A DNA stretch of 64,000 nucleotides, from positions 1 to 64,000 of the forward strand of contig NZ_BBWQ01000018.1 of the NCBI RefSeq assembly GCF_001463885.1, read 5' to 3'. The translations under genes were made by a program, and so were the position numbers. Position 1 is the stretch's first letter. Each line of letters opens with the position of its first letter. The notes beneath the pieces were generated by a model that searched no databases, was not told the DNA's origin, and saw only the letters and a program-made list of their open reading frames with translations. Below are positions 1-9,110 of this stretch, in pieces. Origin of the DNA: Aureimonas altamirensis (GTDB lineage: Bacteria; Pseudomonadota; Alphaproteobacteria; Rhizobiales; Rhizobiaceae).

Positions 1-1131
1 GCCCGTCGCCGCAACCGCCGGCCCGGCCCTGCCGCAGTGGGCGGCGTCAAGCGCGGCGCTACCTTCGTTTCCGGTGTGGCCGGCGTCGCGCTGATCAGCA
101 TCGCCGCCGCCGTCGCCTGGAACAGCCTGTTCGGCGGCGGAGCCGGCAGCGGCGAGCCGCTGGTGGTCGCAGCCGATACCCAGCCCTACAAGACACGGCC
201 GGAAGATCCGGGCGGACGCGAAATTCCGAATCAGAACAAGGCCGTCTACCAGCGTGCCACCGGGCAGGGCGCGTCGGCTCCGACGCAGGAGGCGCTGATC
301 ACCTCCGAGGAAGAGCCTGTCGATATCTCCGCCGAAGATGCGTTCGAATTGCCGGGTGTGGCCATCGGCCAGAGCCAGATACCGCTGAACGACGAGGATC
401 TCGATGCCCGGATGGCAGCGCTTGCCGGCGACGGCGACGGCGACGGTGCCACCGCATCGGCCGAGGGGCGGACAGGCGTGCTGGAGCCGCGCCGCGTGCG
501 TACGGTCGAGGTGCGCCCGGACGGAACCATCGTCGGGGCAGCGGCGCCGATGGCGGCGGCAGCAGCAGCCGAAAGCGTCCCGTCTGCCGGCCAGGCACCG
601 GCCGACGAAGACCCGATGGCCGCGCTGATCGCCTCTGCCACGGCCGAGCGTGATGCGCTTGCCTCCGGCCAGGTCTCTTTGCCGACTTCCATGCCGGCGG
701 CCCAGCCGCTTCCCGTGGAGCCGCCAGCCGCCGCCGAGGCCCTGCCGCCGGAAGTCAGCGTCGTGCCGACGCCGGCGCCCGCGCGCCGTCCGGCAGCGAC
801 CCCGGGCCCATCGGCCTCCGCTGCTTCGACGGTGACGGCGCTGGCGCCGGAGCCCCGGCCAGCCCAGATGCCGGCGGCGCCGACCGGATCGGGCTTCTAT
901 GTCCAGCTCTCGGCCCAGCCGAGCGAGGCGCAGGCGCGCCAGGCCCTGCGAGACGCTTCGCTGCGCTACGCCAACATCCTGTCCGGGTCGCGGCTCAGCA
1001 TTCAGAGTGCGGCAGTGGAGAATCGCGGAACCTTCTACCGCGTCCGGGCCGAAGCGCCGAGTTACGCGGAAGCGGAGCAGGTCTGCAGCCGGTTGCAGCG
1101 CGCCGGGGCCGAATGCTTCGTGACACGCTGA
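1..1131 (+). CDS. SPOR domain protein, 5' end outside window
   Basis: The frame is open from base 1, so the gene probably starts upstream; a GTG at 37 is the first possible start inside the window. The visible protein has an arginine-rich cytoplasmic stretch, one membrane segment (about residues 11-31 from the GTG) and a long Pro/Ala-rich periplasmic linker. A C-terminal SPOR domain follows (last ~80 residues, beginning near GFYVQLSAQPSEAQA). SPOR domains bind denuded peptidoglycan glycan strands at the division site. The next gene, nagZ, acts in peptidoglycan recycling, which suits a cell-wall role. In related genomes argS usually lies upstream; that cannot be checked here. The fold and topology are clear, the exact function is not. 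Confidence 0.85.
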   Translation, partial: ARRRNRRPGPAAVGGVKRGATFVSGVAGVALISIAAAVAWNSLFGGGAGSGEPLVVAADTQPYKTRPEDPGGREIPNQNKAVYQRATGQGASAPTQEALITSEEEPVDISAEDAFELPGVAIGQSQIPLNDEDLDARMAALAGDGDGDGATASAEGRTGVLEPRRVRTVEVRPDGTIVGAAAPMAAAAAAESVPSAGQAPADEDPMAALIASATAERDALASGQVSLPTSMPAAQPLPVEPPAAAEALPPEVSVVPTPAPARRPAATPGPSASAASTVTALAPEPRPAQMPAAPTGSGFYVQLSAQPSEAQARQALRDASLRYANILSGSRLSIQSAAVENRGTFYRVRAEAPSYAEAEQVCSRLQRAGAECFVTR

Positions 1132-1136
1132 CGCGG

Positions 1137-2159
1137 ATGCACAGGAAAGCCTGGATATCCGGCTGCTCCGGAACCGCGCTGACGCCGGACGAGCGCGTAT
1201 TCTTTGCCGATGAGCGCCCGTGGGGTTTCATCCTGTTCGGCCGCAACGTCGAAAGCGTCGGGCAACTGACGGCTCTTTGCGCCAGCCTGCAGGAGTTCGG
1301 CGACGGGCAGGAACTGCCGATCTTCATCGACCAGGAAGGCGGACGGGTGCGGCGGCTGAAGCCGCCCTTGGCCCATCCGCTGCCGGCCGGGCAGGCTCTC
1401 GGGCGTGTCTATGACAAAGACAGGCAGGCCGGGATTGCCGCCGCGCGGGCGCATGGCCGTCTTCTGGCCGCGGACCTGCGGCGCTACGGCATCAATGCAG
1501 ACTGTATCCCGTGCCTGGACGTCGCCTTCGACGGCGCGCACAGCGTTATCGGCGACAGGGCGCTGTCCGCCGATCCGGATGCCGTCGCGGCGCTTGGCCG
1601 CGCAATGGCAGAGGGCGCGCTGTCGCTGGGCGTGCTTCCCGTCATGAAGCATCTGCCGGGCCATGGCCGTGTCCAGGTGGACAGTCATTACGACCTTCCG
1701 CATGTGCATGCCGACCGAGCGGTGCTGGAGGCCGTGGACATGCGGCCGTTCAAGGCCCTGTCCGACCTGCCGGCCGCCATGACGGCCCATATCCTTTATG
1801 AGGCGATCGACCGGGCAAGGCCTGCAACGCTGTCGCCCACGGTCATCGCGGATACGATCCGCGGCACCATAGGGTTCGACGGACTGTTGATGACAGATGA
1901 TATCTCGATGAAGGCGCTCCGCGCGCCGATCGCAGAATCGGCAGGGCAGGCGATAGAGGCCGGCTGTGATATCGTTCTGCATTGCAATGGCGACATGGCC
2001 GAGATGCGCGCCGTGGCGGGCGCTGTGCCCGTGCTGGCGGGGCAGGCGGCACGCCGTGCCGCGCATGCCATGGCGCTGATCGGCCAGCCGTCAGCCACGC
2101 CTGTCGACGTCGCCGAAGTTTGGTCGGAATATCAAGGGCTTGTCGAGGCAGTTGCCTGA
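1137..2159 (+). CDS. nagZ: Beta-N-acetylhexosaminidase NagZ
   Basis: Glycoside hydrolase family 3 enzyme that removes GlcNAc from GlcNAc-1,6-anhydro-muropeptides in the cytoplasm during peptidoglycan recycling. The protein shows the GH3/NagZ signature KHLPGHG followed by the DSHYDLP loop, whose Asp-His pair is the family's acid/base dyad. The nucleophile motif MTDDISM lies further on. Length is 340 residues from ATG 1137, normal for a single-domain NagZ. An in-frame ATG at 1113 would overlap the SPOR gene by 19 bases. I prefer 1137 because homologues begin only a few residues before the conserved KAWISGC-like segment. NagZ products are known to influence AmpC expression in other bacteria, and a class C beta-lactamase lies 54 kb away in this window. 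Confidence 0.93.
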   Translation: MHRKAWISGCSGTALTPDERVFFADERPWGFILFGRNVESVGQLTALCASLQEFGDGQELPIFIDQEGGRVRRLKPPLAHPLPAGQALGRVYDKDRQAGIAAARAHGRLLAADLRRYGINADCIPCLDVAFDGAHSVIGDRALSADPDAVAALGRAMAEGALSLGVLPVMKHLPGHGRVQVDSHYDLPHVHADRAVLEAVDMRPFKALSDLPAAMTAHILYEAIDRARPATLSPTVIADTIRGTIGFDGLLMTDDISMKALRAPIAESAGQAIEAGCDIVLHCNGDMAEMRAVAGAVPVLAGQAARRAAHAMALIGQPSATPVDVAEVWSEYQGLVEAVA

Positions 2160-2333
2160 CGCTGCGTCGTTTATTGGCCATGATCGCACCGTAAACGGGA
2201 ATTTCATCGCGCCGTCAGGGATTATGTCCGCGTTGGCCACCATCTCGCGTTGATCTGCGATGGATAATGGTGTTTGAAGTTGTCAGGCCATGCCGGGCGG
2301 CGGGGCATTCGAAATCGCATCCAGGAGAGCAGA

Positions 2334-2567
2334 ATGGGCAGTCTCAGCATCTGGCATTGGTTGATCGTCCTTGCGGTCGTCTTGCTTCTGTTCGGCCGTG
2401 GCAAGATCCCCGAGTTGATGGGCGACGTGGCCAAGGGCATCAAGAGCTTCAAGAAGGGCATGGCCGACGAGGACACGCCCGAAGCGGTGCAGGAGCGCCG
2501 TAACCTGGAGCACCAGGAGGGCGAGATCCTCCACCGCGATACCACGGCTGAAAAGACGCGTATCTAA
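2334..2567 (+). CDS. tatA: Sec-independent translocase subunit TatA
   Basis: Small single-span subunit that oligomerises to form the twin-arginine protein-conducting channel for folded proteins. The 77-residue product starts [12 protein letters not shown] and has one hydrophobic helix, the [12 protein letters not shown] hinge and an amphipathic helix rich in lysine, then a charged tail. The start at 2334 follows AGGAGAG at 2323; the open frame extends upstream to 2274 but that extension has no TatA character. It heads tatA-tatB-tatC. The scpA-scpB pair usually found between nagZ and tatA in related bacteria is absent. Confidence 0.95.
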   Translation: MGSLSIWHWLIVLAVVLLLFGRGKIPELMGDVAKGIKSFKKGMADEDTPEAVQERRNLEHQEGEILHRDTTAEKTRI

Positions 2568-2579
2568 TTCCGCGCTTTC

Positions 2580-2597
2580 GGCGGGCTTCGGCCCGCC
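2580..2597. other. Hairpin between tatA and tatB
   Basis: Seven-base-pair GC stem (GGCGGGC/GCCCGCC) with a stable TTCG tetraloop. No T-tract follows, so it is more likely an mRNA stability or attenuation element, setting high TatA relative to TatB and TatC, than a full terminator. That role is inference. Confidence 0.5.
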
Positions 2598-2633
2598 GAC
2601 CGGTCACGCATACTCCGCTACGTTAGGCGCCCC

Positions 2634-3191
2634 ATGTTTGAAGTCGGTTGGCTGGAACTGCTGGTCATAGCAGTCGTCCTTATTGTCGTGGTGGGCCCGA
2701 AGGATCTGCCGGGCATGCTCCGAACCTTCGGCCGCGTCACCACACAGTTGCGGCGGATGGCGGGCGATTTCCGCAAGCAGTTCGACGATGCTTTGCGTGA
2801 GGCCGAGATGGACGATGTGCGCAAGGCTGCGAGCGACCTGAAGAAGCTCGATCCCCGCAACGACATCCGCAAGGCCATGAACCCGATGAAGTCGGTCGGC
2901 GACGAGATTCGCTCGTCCCTCAAGGCGGCGACGCAGGCCCCGCAGCCCAAGGTTCCGTCGGCCGACGCCGGCGCGCGGCCCATGGACGATGCCGATCCGG
3001 CCGCAGCGGTTACGCCTGCCGAGCCGGCGGCGGCATCGCCGATTGCGGAGCCTGCGCCGGTGGCCACCGCCACTGATGCAACGCCGCCGACAGCAGCCGC
3101 AACCGATGCGGCGCCGCTCACAACAGCCGCCACCGATGCGGCGCCTGGTGGTTCGGGCGAGCAAAGACGCAATGCCGGAGAGGTCGCATGA
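2634..3191 (+). CDS. tatB: Sec-independent translocase subunit TatB
   Basis: Membrane protein that, with TatC, forms the receptor for twin-arginine signal peptides. The 185-residue product opens MFEVGWLELLVIAVVLIVV, a single N-terminal helix carrying the TatB-type glutamate at position 3 and the GPKDLP hinge. An amphipathic region (about 30-105) and a disordered Ala/Pro/Thr-rich tail (about 110-175) follow. The tail contains a repeated A-A-T-D-A-P pattern and is longer than in E. coli, which is common in alphaproteobacteria. Its stop overlaps the tatC start by four bases (ATGA), indicating translational coupling. Confidence 0.94.
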   Translation: MFEVGWLELLVIAVVLIVVVGPKDLPGMLRTFGRVTTQLRRMAGDFRKQFDDALREAEMDDVRKAASDLKKLDPRNDIRKAMNPMKSVGDEIRSSLKAATQAPQPKVPSADAGARPMDDADPAAAVTPAEPAAASPIAEPAPVATATDATPPTAAATDAAPLTTAATDAAPGGSGEQRRNAGEVA

Positions 3192-3997
3192 AGAGCGGGC
3201 AGGAAGAGATCGAGGCCTCCTCGGCACCGCTGATCGAGCATCTGATCGAGCTGCGGCGGCGCCTGATCTGGAGCCTCGTCGGGTTTTTCATTGCGTTCCT
3301 GTTCTGCTTCGCCTTCGCCAAGCAGATATTCAACCTGCTCGTCATCCCGTACCAGATCGGCACGGCATGGGCCGGCCTGGACGCGAGCAAGGTCGAACTC
3401 ATCTACACCGCGCCGCAGGAATTCTTCTTCACTCAGGTCAAGATCGCGGCCTTCGGCGGCCTCTTCCTGGCGTTTCCGCTTATCGCCATGCAGCTCTACA
3501 AATTCGTGGCGCCGGGCCTCTACCGTGACGAGCGAGAGGCCTTCCTGCCGTTCCTGGTCGCGACGCCCATCCTGTTCCTGATCGGTGCCGCGCTGGTTTA
3601 TTTCTTCTTCACGCCGATGGTCATGTGGTTCTTCCTGTCCATGCAGCAGGCCGGCGGCGGCGGGCAGGCCACCATCGCGCTGTTGCCGCGCGTGTCGGAA
3701 TACCTGTCGCTCATCATGACGCTCATCTTCGCCTTCGGGCTCGTGTTCCAGTTGCCGGTCGTGTCGTCGCTGCTGGTGCGCTCGGGCATCGTCTCGGCCG
3801 CTGGCCTTGCGTCGAAGCGCAAATGGGCCATCGTCATCGCCTTCATCGTCGCGGCGGTCATCACGCCGCCCGATCCGCTGTCCCAGATCGGCCTTGCGAT
3901 ACCGACCATCATTCTCTACGAGATTTCCATCATTACGGCCCGGATGATCGAGAAGAAGCGTGCCGAACGCCTTGCCGAAAGGGAGGCGCAGAGCTGA
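3188..3997 (+). CDS. tatC: Sec-independent translocase subunit TatC
   Basis: Polytopic core of the Tat receptor complex that recognises the twin-arginine motif. The 269-residue protein has the N-terminal cytoplasmic IEHLIELRRRL motif and about six membrane helices. The conserved PGLYRDERE loop and the ITPPDPLSQ segment typical of TatC are present. The start ATG lies inside the tatB stop (ATGA). The C-terminus is charged (RAERLAEREAQS), a common alphaproteobacterial ending. Length and motifs are standard and nothing is truncated. Confidence 0.96.
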   Translation: MKSGQEEIEASSAPLIEHLIELRRRLIWSLVGFFIAFLFCFAFAKQIFNLLVIPYQIGTAWAGLDASKVELIYTAPQEFFFTQVKIAAFGGLFLAFPLIAMQLYKFVAPGLYRDEREAFLPFLVATPILFLIGAALVYFFFTPMVMWFFLSMQQAGGGGQATIALLPRVSEYLSLIMTLIFAFGLVFQLPVVSSLLVRSGIVSAAGLASKRKWAIVIAFIVAAVITPPDPLSQIGLAIPTIILYEISIITARMIEKKRAERLAEREAQS

Positions 3998-4051
3998 TGT
4001 GACGGCCATCGGCTCCACCTTCTCGATTAATCGGGCGATCGGTGGGGCGAT

Positions 4052-5338
4052 ATGCTGGACATCAAGTGGATACGGGACAATCCCGAGGCTCTCGACGCGG
4101 CTTTGAAGAACAGGGGCGCGGCGCCGCTGTCCGCCGAGATCCTCCGTCTCGACGAGGCGCGGCGCGATCATCTGCGCCGCCTGCAGGACCTGCAGGGGCG
4201 CCGCAACGACGTCTCCAAGGAAATCGGCAAGGCCAAAGGCGCGGGCGACGCTGCGCGGGCCGATGCGCTGATGCGCGAAGTGGCCGATATCAAGGGCGCG
4301 GTTCAGGAGGGCGAGGAGACGGAGCGCCGCCTCGACGCCAACCTGCAGGACGTGCTGTCGCAGGTTCCCAACATTCCGCTGGAAGACGTGCCGGTAGGCA
4401 CGGATGAATCCGACAATGTCGAAGTGCGCCGCGTGGGCGACAAGCCGGTGTTCGACTTCACCCCGCTGGAGCATTACGACCTCGGCGAGGCGCTCGGCCT
4501 GATGGATTTCGAGGCGGCGGCCCGTATGTCGGGGGCCCGCTTTACCGTGTTGCGGGGCAAGCTGGCTCGGCTCGAACGTGCACTCGGCCAGTTCATGCTG
4601 GACAACTCCACCGGCAATTTCGGCTACCAGGAAGTGTCGCCGCCGTTGCTGGTGCGGGACGAAGCCCTGTTCGGCACCGGGCAGCTGCCGAAATTCTCGG
4701 AAGATCTGTTCAATACGACCGACGGCCGCTGGCTGATCCCCACGGCAGAGGTATCGCTGACCAACCTCGTACGGGAGCAGATCCTGGACGAGGCCGCGCT
4801 GCCGCTGCGCGTGACGGCCCTGACGCCGTCCTTCCGCTCCGAGGCGGGCTCTGCCGGGCGCGACACCAAGGGCATGCTCCGGCAGCACCAGTTCTACAAG
4901 GCCGAACTCGTCTCGGTGACGACGCCGGAAAACTCCGGCGCCGAACTGGAGCGCATGACCGAGTGCGCCGAGCGGGTGCTGCAGATGCTTGGCCTGCATT
5001 ACCGCGTCGTCACGCTGTGCACAGGCGACATGGGCTTTTCGTCCCGCAAGACCTACGACATCGAGGTATGGCTGCCCGGGCAGGACACGTTCCGCGAAAT
5101 CTCGTCCTGCTCCGTCTGCGGCGATTTCCAGGCACGCCGCATGCAGGCGCGCTACCGCCCATCCGGCGAAAAGCAGCCGCCGCGCTACGTACACACCCTG
5201 AACGGCTCCGGAACCGCCGTCGGGCGCGCGCTCATCGCCGTCATGGAAAATTATCAGACGGCAGATGGCGGCATCATTATTCCTGAAGCATTGCGCCCCT
5301 ATATGGGCGGCCTGGAACGGATCGAGAAAGACGCCTGA
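4052..5338 (+). CDS. serS: Serine--tRNA ligase
   Basis: Charges tRNA-Ser (and tRNA-Sec) with serine in the cytoplasm. The 428-residue protein starts [19 protein letters not shown], followed by the long antiparallel coiled-coil arm (about residues 25-100) that binds the tRNA variable arm. The class II catalytic core carries motif 2 ([15 protein letters not shown]) and motif 3 ([11 protein letters not shown]). Length is normal. It lies 54 bases after tatC and only 5 bases before surE, suggesting co-transcription with surE and pcm. Confidence 0.97.
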   Translation: MLDIKWIRDNPEALDAALKNRGAAPLSAEILRLDEARRDHLRRLQDLQGRRNDVSKEIGKAKGAGDAARADALMREVADIKGAVQEGEETERRLDANLQDVLSQVPNIPLEDVPVGTDESDNVEVRRVGDKPVFDFTPLEHYDLGEALGLMDFEAAARMSGARFTVLRGKLARLERALGQFMLDNSTGNFGYQEVSPPLLVRDEALFGTGQLPKFSEDLFNTTDGRWLIPTAEVSLTNLVREQILDEAALPLRVTALTPSFRSEAGSAGRDTKGMLRQHQFYKAELVSVTTPENSGAELERMTECAERVLQMLGLHYRVVTLCTGDMGFSSRKTYDIEVWLPGQDTFREISSCSVCGDFQARRMQARYRPSGEKQPPRYVHTLNGSGTAVGRALIAVMENYQTADGGIIIPEALRPYMGGLERIEKDA

Positions 5339-5343
5339 GGCTC

Positions 5344-6099
5344 ATGAGAATACTGCTGACCAACGATGACGGCATCCACGCCGAGGGACTGGCCGTCCTG
5401 GAGCGGATTGCCGCAGAGCTCTCCGACGAGGTGTGGATCGTCGCCCCGGAAACGGACCAGAGCGGGCTGTCGCATTCGTTGACGCTGTCTTCCCCGCTGC
5501 GTTTGCGGCGCATCTCCGAACGGCGGTTTGCCTTGTCCGGCACGCCCACCGACTGCGTCATCATGGCGGCCAAGCATCTGATGCCGGCGCCGCCGGACCT
5601 TGTCCTGTCCGGCGTCAATGCGGGCCAGAACCTGTGCGACGACGTGACGTATTCGGGCACGGTCGCGGGTGCAATCGAAGGCACCATGCTGGGCTTGCGT
5701 TCGGTCGCACTCAGCCAGGCCTTCACGCCCGGCTCCGACAGGGAAACCCTGTGGGAGACGGCCGAGCGCCATGCCCCGGACGTGATCCGCAAGCTGTTGT
5801 CCGTACCGTTCCGTCCGGGAACGCTGGTCAACGTCAACTTCCCGCCGGTGCAGCCCGAGGCGGTGGCCGGCGTGTCCGTCACGCGCCAGGGCAAGCTGGA
5901 TTACAGCCTGGGCCTTGAAGAGCGGCGCGACGGGCGCGGCTTCCCGTATTATTGGCTGAAGTTCGGGCGCGAGGCGGGGGCCGACATGGAGCACTCCGAC
6001 ATCGGCGCCATTCGCGATGGCCGCATCTCGGTGACGCCGCTGCAACTGGACCTCACCGACCACGCGATGCGGCGCGAGATGGAGAACCTCTTTGTCTGA
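5344..6099 (+). CDS. surE: 5'/3'-nucleotidase SurE
   Basis: Metal-dependent nucleoside monophosphate phosphatase, a stationary-phase survival protein. The 251-residue product begins [10 protein letters not shown]; Asp8 and Asp9 are metal ligands. The SGLSHS loop and the SGVNAGQNL segment with the conserved Asn follow, along with [11 protein letters not shown]. The start is five bases after serS and its end overlaps pcm by eight bases. The serS-surE-pcm arrangement is widespread in alphaproteobacteria and pairs a stress nucleotidase with a protein-repair enzyme. Confidence 0.96.
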   Translation: MRILLTNDDGIHAEGLAVLERIAAELSDEVWIVAPETDQSGLSHSLTLSSPLRLRRISERRFALSGTPTDCVIMAAKHLMPAPPDLVLSGVNAGQNLCDDVTYSGTVAGAIEGTMLGLRSVALSQAFTPGSDRETLWETAERHAPDVIRKLLSVPFRPGTLVNVNFPPVQPEAVAGVSVTRQGKLDYSLGLEERRDGRGFPYYWLKFGREAGADMEHSDIGAIRDGRISVTPLQLDLTDHAMRREMENLFV

Positions 6100-6763
6100 G
6101 ACGCGCGGCGCGCGCCCCGGCACGGAGGCCGACCGCGAGCAGCTTGCGGCTTTTCTCCTGTCCATGCGGTCGCGCCTTGGGGCCGACGGGCGGATGCTGT
6201 CGGCGTTGGAAACCGTGCCACGGCGCGCCTTTTTGCCGGGCGTGCGGGGCGACCTCTATGCCGCACAGTCCTTTCCGCTGCCCTGCGGAGAGACGATGCC
6301 CAGCGCCGAACTGACGGTGCGCTGCCTGATGGCGCTGAAAGTACAGCCGGACAGCCGTATTCTGGAGATCGGCACCGGCAGCGGCTATTGCAGCGCGCTT
6401 CTGGCGCGGCTGGGCGCACGCGTCACCACGATCGAGCGATATCGCACCCTCTATCTGGACGCGAGCGAGCGGGCGAAGGCACTGGGCTTCGAAAATATCA
6501 CCTTCATTCATGATGACGGCGCACGCGGCCATGCCGAAGGCGGCCCCTACGATCGCATCATCGTGCACGCCGCCGTGCCGGGCGTGCCGAAGCCGTTGGT
6601 GGAGCAACTCGCCTCGCACGGGGTCCTGCTGTGCGCCGTCGGGCCGGGCAGCGGCATGCAACGGCTGGTACGCCATGAAAAGGCGGGCAGCAGGCTGGAG
6701 GACGCGGTCGTCGGGACCGTGTGGTGGCAGCCGTTGAAGGCGGGCAGGGCAGCGGCCCTCTGA
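6092..6763 (+). CDS. pcm: Protein-L-isoaspartate O-methyltransferase
   Basis: Repairs isoaspartyl residues in damaged proteins using S-adenosylmethionine. The 223-residue protein shows the SAM-binding motif [16 protein letters not shown] and the [10 protein letters not shown] post-motif. Upstream lies a variant of the catalytic loop of the family ([11 protein letters not shown], where classic Pcm has a more SQP-like sequence). The start is a TTG overlapping the surE stop region by eight bases, so translation is probably coupled. Rhizobial Pcm proteins commonly use this divergent loop, so function is likely but less certain than the fold. Confidence 0.88.
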   Translation: MSETRGARPGTEADREQLAAFLLSMRSRLGADGRMLSALETVPRRAFLPGVRGDLYAAQSFPLPCGETMPSAELTVRCLMALKVQPDSRILEIGTGSGYCSALLARLGARVTTIERYRTLYLDASERAKALGFENITFIHDDGARGHAEGGPYDRIIVHAAVPGVPKPLVEQLASHGVLLCAVGPGSGMQRLVRHEKAGSRLEDAVVGTVWWQPLKAGRAAAL

Positions 6764-6816
6764 GGCGCGTTTTTTACGCTCCTCTCCCGAAGTTGAACAA
6801 ATTTCCTCGTAATCAA

Positions 6817-6846
6817 TTGTCGGGCTTAACCACGCGGTAAGATTAA
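6817..6846 (+). promoter_or_regulatory. Candidate promoter with CtrA-like site
   Basis: TTGTCG at 6817 is followed after 18 bases by GATTAA at 6841, a plausible -35/-10 pair upstream of the LytM lipoprotein. Within it TTAA-N7-GTAA (6826-6840) differs by one base from the CtrA half-site arrangement TTAA-N7-TTAA known in alphaproteobacteria. Position suits cell-cycle control, but the match is imperfect. Confidence 0.35.
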
Positions 6847-6892
6847 CGCGCTCTTATGTGTCCACTGTGATGGCGTTGGCACGGGGACGGAA

Positions 6893-8023
6893 ATGACATT
6901 CGGCGAATTGAAAGTGACACGTGGCAAGCTCATGCGCATTGCCGGTCTGCTGGCCGTCACAACAGCCGTCGCCGGTTGCAGCAGTGACGCGACACGCCTG
7001 CAGGACAGCTTCTACACGGGAGCCATTCCGCAGAGTGCGCCACAGCAGCCGGCTTATGCCCAGGCGCCGCAGCAGCCCGCATACGGTGCCTATCCGGCCC
7101 AGCAGGGCGGCGGCGCCACCTATACGCCGCAGCCATCTGCCGGATCGCCCGTCAGCCGCTCCGAACTGCCGCCTCCGTCGGCCGCGCCGGCTGCCGCGCA
7201 AAGCGCAGCCCCGGTCCAGACCGCATCCCGTGCGCCTTCGGGTGGCGGGATCACGGTGGAATCCGGTGACTCGCTCGGCGGCATCGCACGGCGGGCCGGC
7301 GTCAGCGTGGCCGATTTGCGCGCGGCAAACGGCCTGAGCTCCGACAATATCCGCATCGGCCAGGTGCTGCAGCTTCCCGCCGGCGCCAACACCGGTGCCG
7401 CCAATACCCGCGTCGCTTCGCTGGGCACGCCGCCTACCACACTGCAGGAGCAGGCGGCGCACGTGACGCCCAGCGCGGCACCCGCAACGACGCCCGTGCA
7501 AACGGCTCCGGTGCAGGCCAGCGCAACGCCGGCGCAGACGCCGCCAGCCAGCCAGCCGCAGCAGAGCCAGCCGGCCGCCGTGGCAAGCACCACGGTGGAG
7601 GAACAGACAGAGCAGCAGACGGCGGCTCTGGCGCCCGAATCCACCGGCATCTCGCAGTTCCGCTGGCCGGTGCAGGGCCGGGTCGTGAAGAGCTTCGGCG
7701 ACAAGGTCGGCAGCCGCCGCAATGACGGCCTCAACATTTCCGTGCCGCGCGGCACGCCCGTCAAGGCCGCCGAGAACGGCGTCGTCATCTATGCCGGCGA
7801 GGGCCTCAAGGAATTCGGCAAGACGGTTCTTGTCAAACACGACAACGGCCTGGTCACCGTCTACGGCCATGCCGATGAAATCCTGGTCGAGCGGGGCGCA
7901 AATGTGCGTCGCGGGCAGGATATCGCAAAGGCGGGTATGACCGGCGATACGGACGCGCCCATGCTGCACTTCGAAGTGCGCAAGGACTCGTCCCCGGTCA
8001 ACCCGATGACCTACCTCCAGTAG
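6893..8023 (+). CDS. LysM/LytM (M23-fold) lipoprotein, NlpD/DipM-like
   Basis: The 376-residue product has a lipoprotein signal ending AVAGC, so Cys29 is the likely lipidated residue. A Gln/Pro/Ala-rich linker, one LysM domain (about 118-162, GDSLGGIARRAGVSVADLRAANG) and a C-terminal M23 domain (about 262-376) follow. Three zinc-ligand positions of active LytM enzymes appear substituted. The HxxxD site reads N277-D-G-L-N281, and the first His of the HxH pair reads Met357; His326 and His359 remain. Degenerate LytM proteins such as NlpD, EnvC and Caulobacter DipM act by activating amidases at division. I infer that role here rather than direct peptidase activity. A strong terminator follows. 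Confidence 0.85.
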   Translation: MTFGELKVTRGKLMRIAGLLAVTTAVAGCSSDATRLQDSFYTGAIPQSAPQQPAYAQAPQQPAYGAYPAQQGGGATYTPQPSAGSPVSRSELPPPSAAPAAAQSAAPVQTASRAPSGGGITVESGDSLGGIARRAGVSVADLRAANGLSSDNIRIGQVLQLPAGANTGAANTRVASLGTPPTTLQEQAAHVTPSAAPATTPVQTAPVQASATPAQTPPASQPQQSQPAAVASTTVEEQTEQQTAALAPESTGISQFRWPVQGRVVKSFGDKVGSRRNDGLNISVPRGTPVKAAENGVVIYAGEGLKEFGKTVLVKHDNGLVTVYGHADEILVERGANVRRGQDIAKAGMTGDTDAPMLHFEVRKDSSPVNPMTYLQ

Positions 8024-8046
8024 CGTACTGCGTCAGTTGGAGTGTC

Positions 8047-8079
8047 GGCCCGGCTCGTCGTCCCGAGCCGGGCCTTTTT
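8047..8079 (+). terminator. Rho-independent terminator of LytM lipoprotein gene
   Basis: Perfect 11-base-pair stem (8047-8057 with 8064-8074), six-base loop and a run of five T. It ends the serS-to-lipoprotein block before the convergent DUF815 gene. Confidence 0.92.
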
Positions 8080-8093
8080 GCGTCCGCAGATCG

Positions 8094-8960
8094 TCAATCG
8101 ATTACGTGCCCGCGCTCTGCCGCGTAATCCTGCACGAACTGCCAGGCCACGCGCCCGGACCGGCTGCCCCGCGTCGTATACCATTCCAGCGCGGCGCGCC
8201 TTGCATCCTGCGCGTCGTGCGAAACCGCATAGGCAGCCAGATAGCCGTCCACCATGGCCAGATACTCGTCCTGCGAGCAGGCATGGAAGCCGATCCACAG
8301 GCCGAAGCGATCGGACAGGGAGACCTTCTCTTCGACGGCCTCGCCGGGCGAGATCGCCGTGGACTGCTCGTTCTCCATCATCGAGCGCGGCAGAAGATGC
8401 CGGCGATTCGACGTGGAATAGAAGACGACGTTGCGGGGCCTGCCCTCGACGCCGCCATCCAGCACCGCCTTCAGCGATTTGTAGCTGGTGTCGTCATGAT
8501 CGAACGACAGGTCGTCGCAGAACAGGACGATCCGGTAAGGGCTTTCGCGCAGGAAACCCATCAACGCCGGCAGGTGATCGATGTCCTCGCGGTGGATCTC
8601 GATCAGCTTCAGGGCGGCTTGCGGCACCAGGGCGTTCACCTCGGCATGCGCCGCCTTGACCAGAGACGATTTGCCCATGCCGCGCGCGCCCCACAGAAGC
8701 GCATTGTTGGCGGGCAGGCCTTCGGCAAAGCGCTTCGTATTGGTTAGCAGGATGTCGCGGGCGCGGTCGATACCGGTCAGAAGCGATATCGGCACGCGGC
8801 TTACCTGCCGCACCGGGCGCAGCGTCATCGGCGGCTCGAACACGAAACAGTCCGCAGTGGAAAGATCGGGGGCGCGGTCCGGGGCAGGTGCGATCCTCTC
8901 CAGCGCGGCCGCGATGCGCGACAGCGTCGATTCGAGATCCTGTTGCCGATGGATATCCAT
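8094..8960 (-). CDS. DUF815 family ATP-binding protein
   Basis: AAA-like ATPase of the DUF815 family, 288 residues, cytoplasmic. It shows a Walker A motif (LLWGARGMGKSSLV), a Walker B-like stretch (IVLFCDDLSFD), a sensor-type FYSTSNRRHL segment with a likely arginine finger, and a C-terminal LEWYTTRGSRSGRVAWQF signature typical of the family. Its cellular role is not established. The gene is divergent from yajC and convergent with the LytM lipoprotein gene. Start ATG at 8958-8960 gives the usual family length. Confidence 0.85.
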   Translation of the reverse strand: MDIHRQQDLESTLSRIAAALERIAPAPDRAPDLSTADCFVFEPPMTLRPVRQVSRVPISLLTGIDRARDILLTNTKRFAEGLPANNALLWGARGMGKSSLVKAAHAEVNALVPQAALKLIEIHREDIDHLPALMGFLRESPYRIVLFCDDLSFDHDDTSYKSLKAVLDGGVEGRPRNVVFYSTSNRRHLLPRSMMENEQSTAISPGEAVEEKVSLSDRFGLWIGFHACSQDEYLAMVDGYLAAYAVSHDAQDARRAALEWYTTRGSRSGRVAWQFVQDYAAERGHVID

Positions 8961-9034
8961 GATTGCGCTCTCCCTGCTGGCACCCGGTTGCGGCGCTCAT
9001 CACGCCGACGCGATGGGTCTATGACGCAGCCTTA

Positions 9035-9062
9035 TTGCATTCGGACCGACCGTTCGTATATT
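9035..9062 (+). promoter_or_regulatory. Candidate promoter of yajC-secDF
   Basis: TTGCAT (9035) and TATATT (9057) are separated by 16 bases, in the divergent intergenic region between DUF815 and yajC. Predicted start of transcription is near 9069, giving a short leader with AGGAG at 9101 ahead of ATG 9111. Confidence 0.4.
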
Positions 9063-9110
9063 GCGGCCACTTCGTAAAGACCCTCGAACACTGATCAACC
9101 AGGAGCTACC

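Noticed and set aside
2250-2268. A promoter before tatA from TTGATC and GATAAT
   Set aside because: The spacing is only seven bases; no better partner was found.
2618-5194. An 858-codon open frame antisense to tatB, tatC and serS
   Set aside because: It spans three convincing genes on the other strand, with composition typical of a shadow and no motif.
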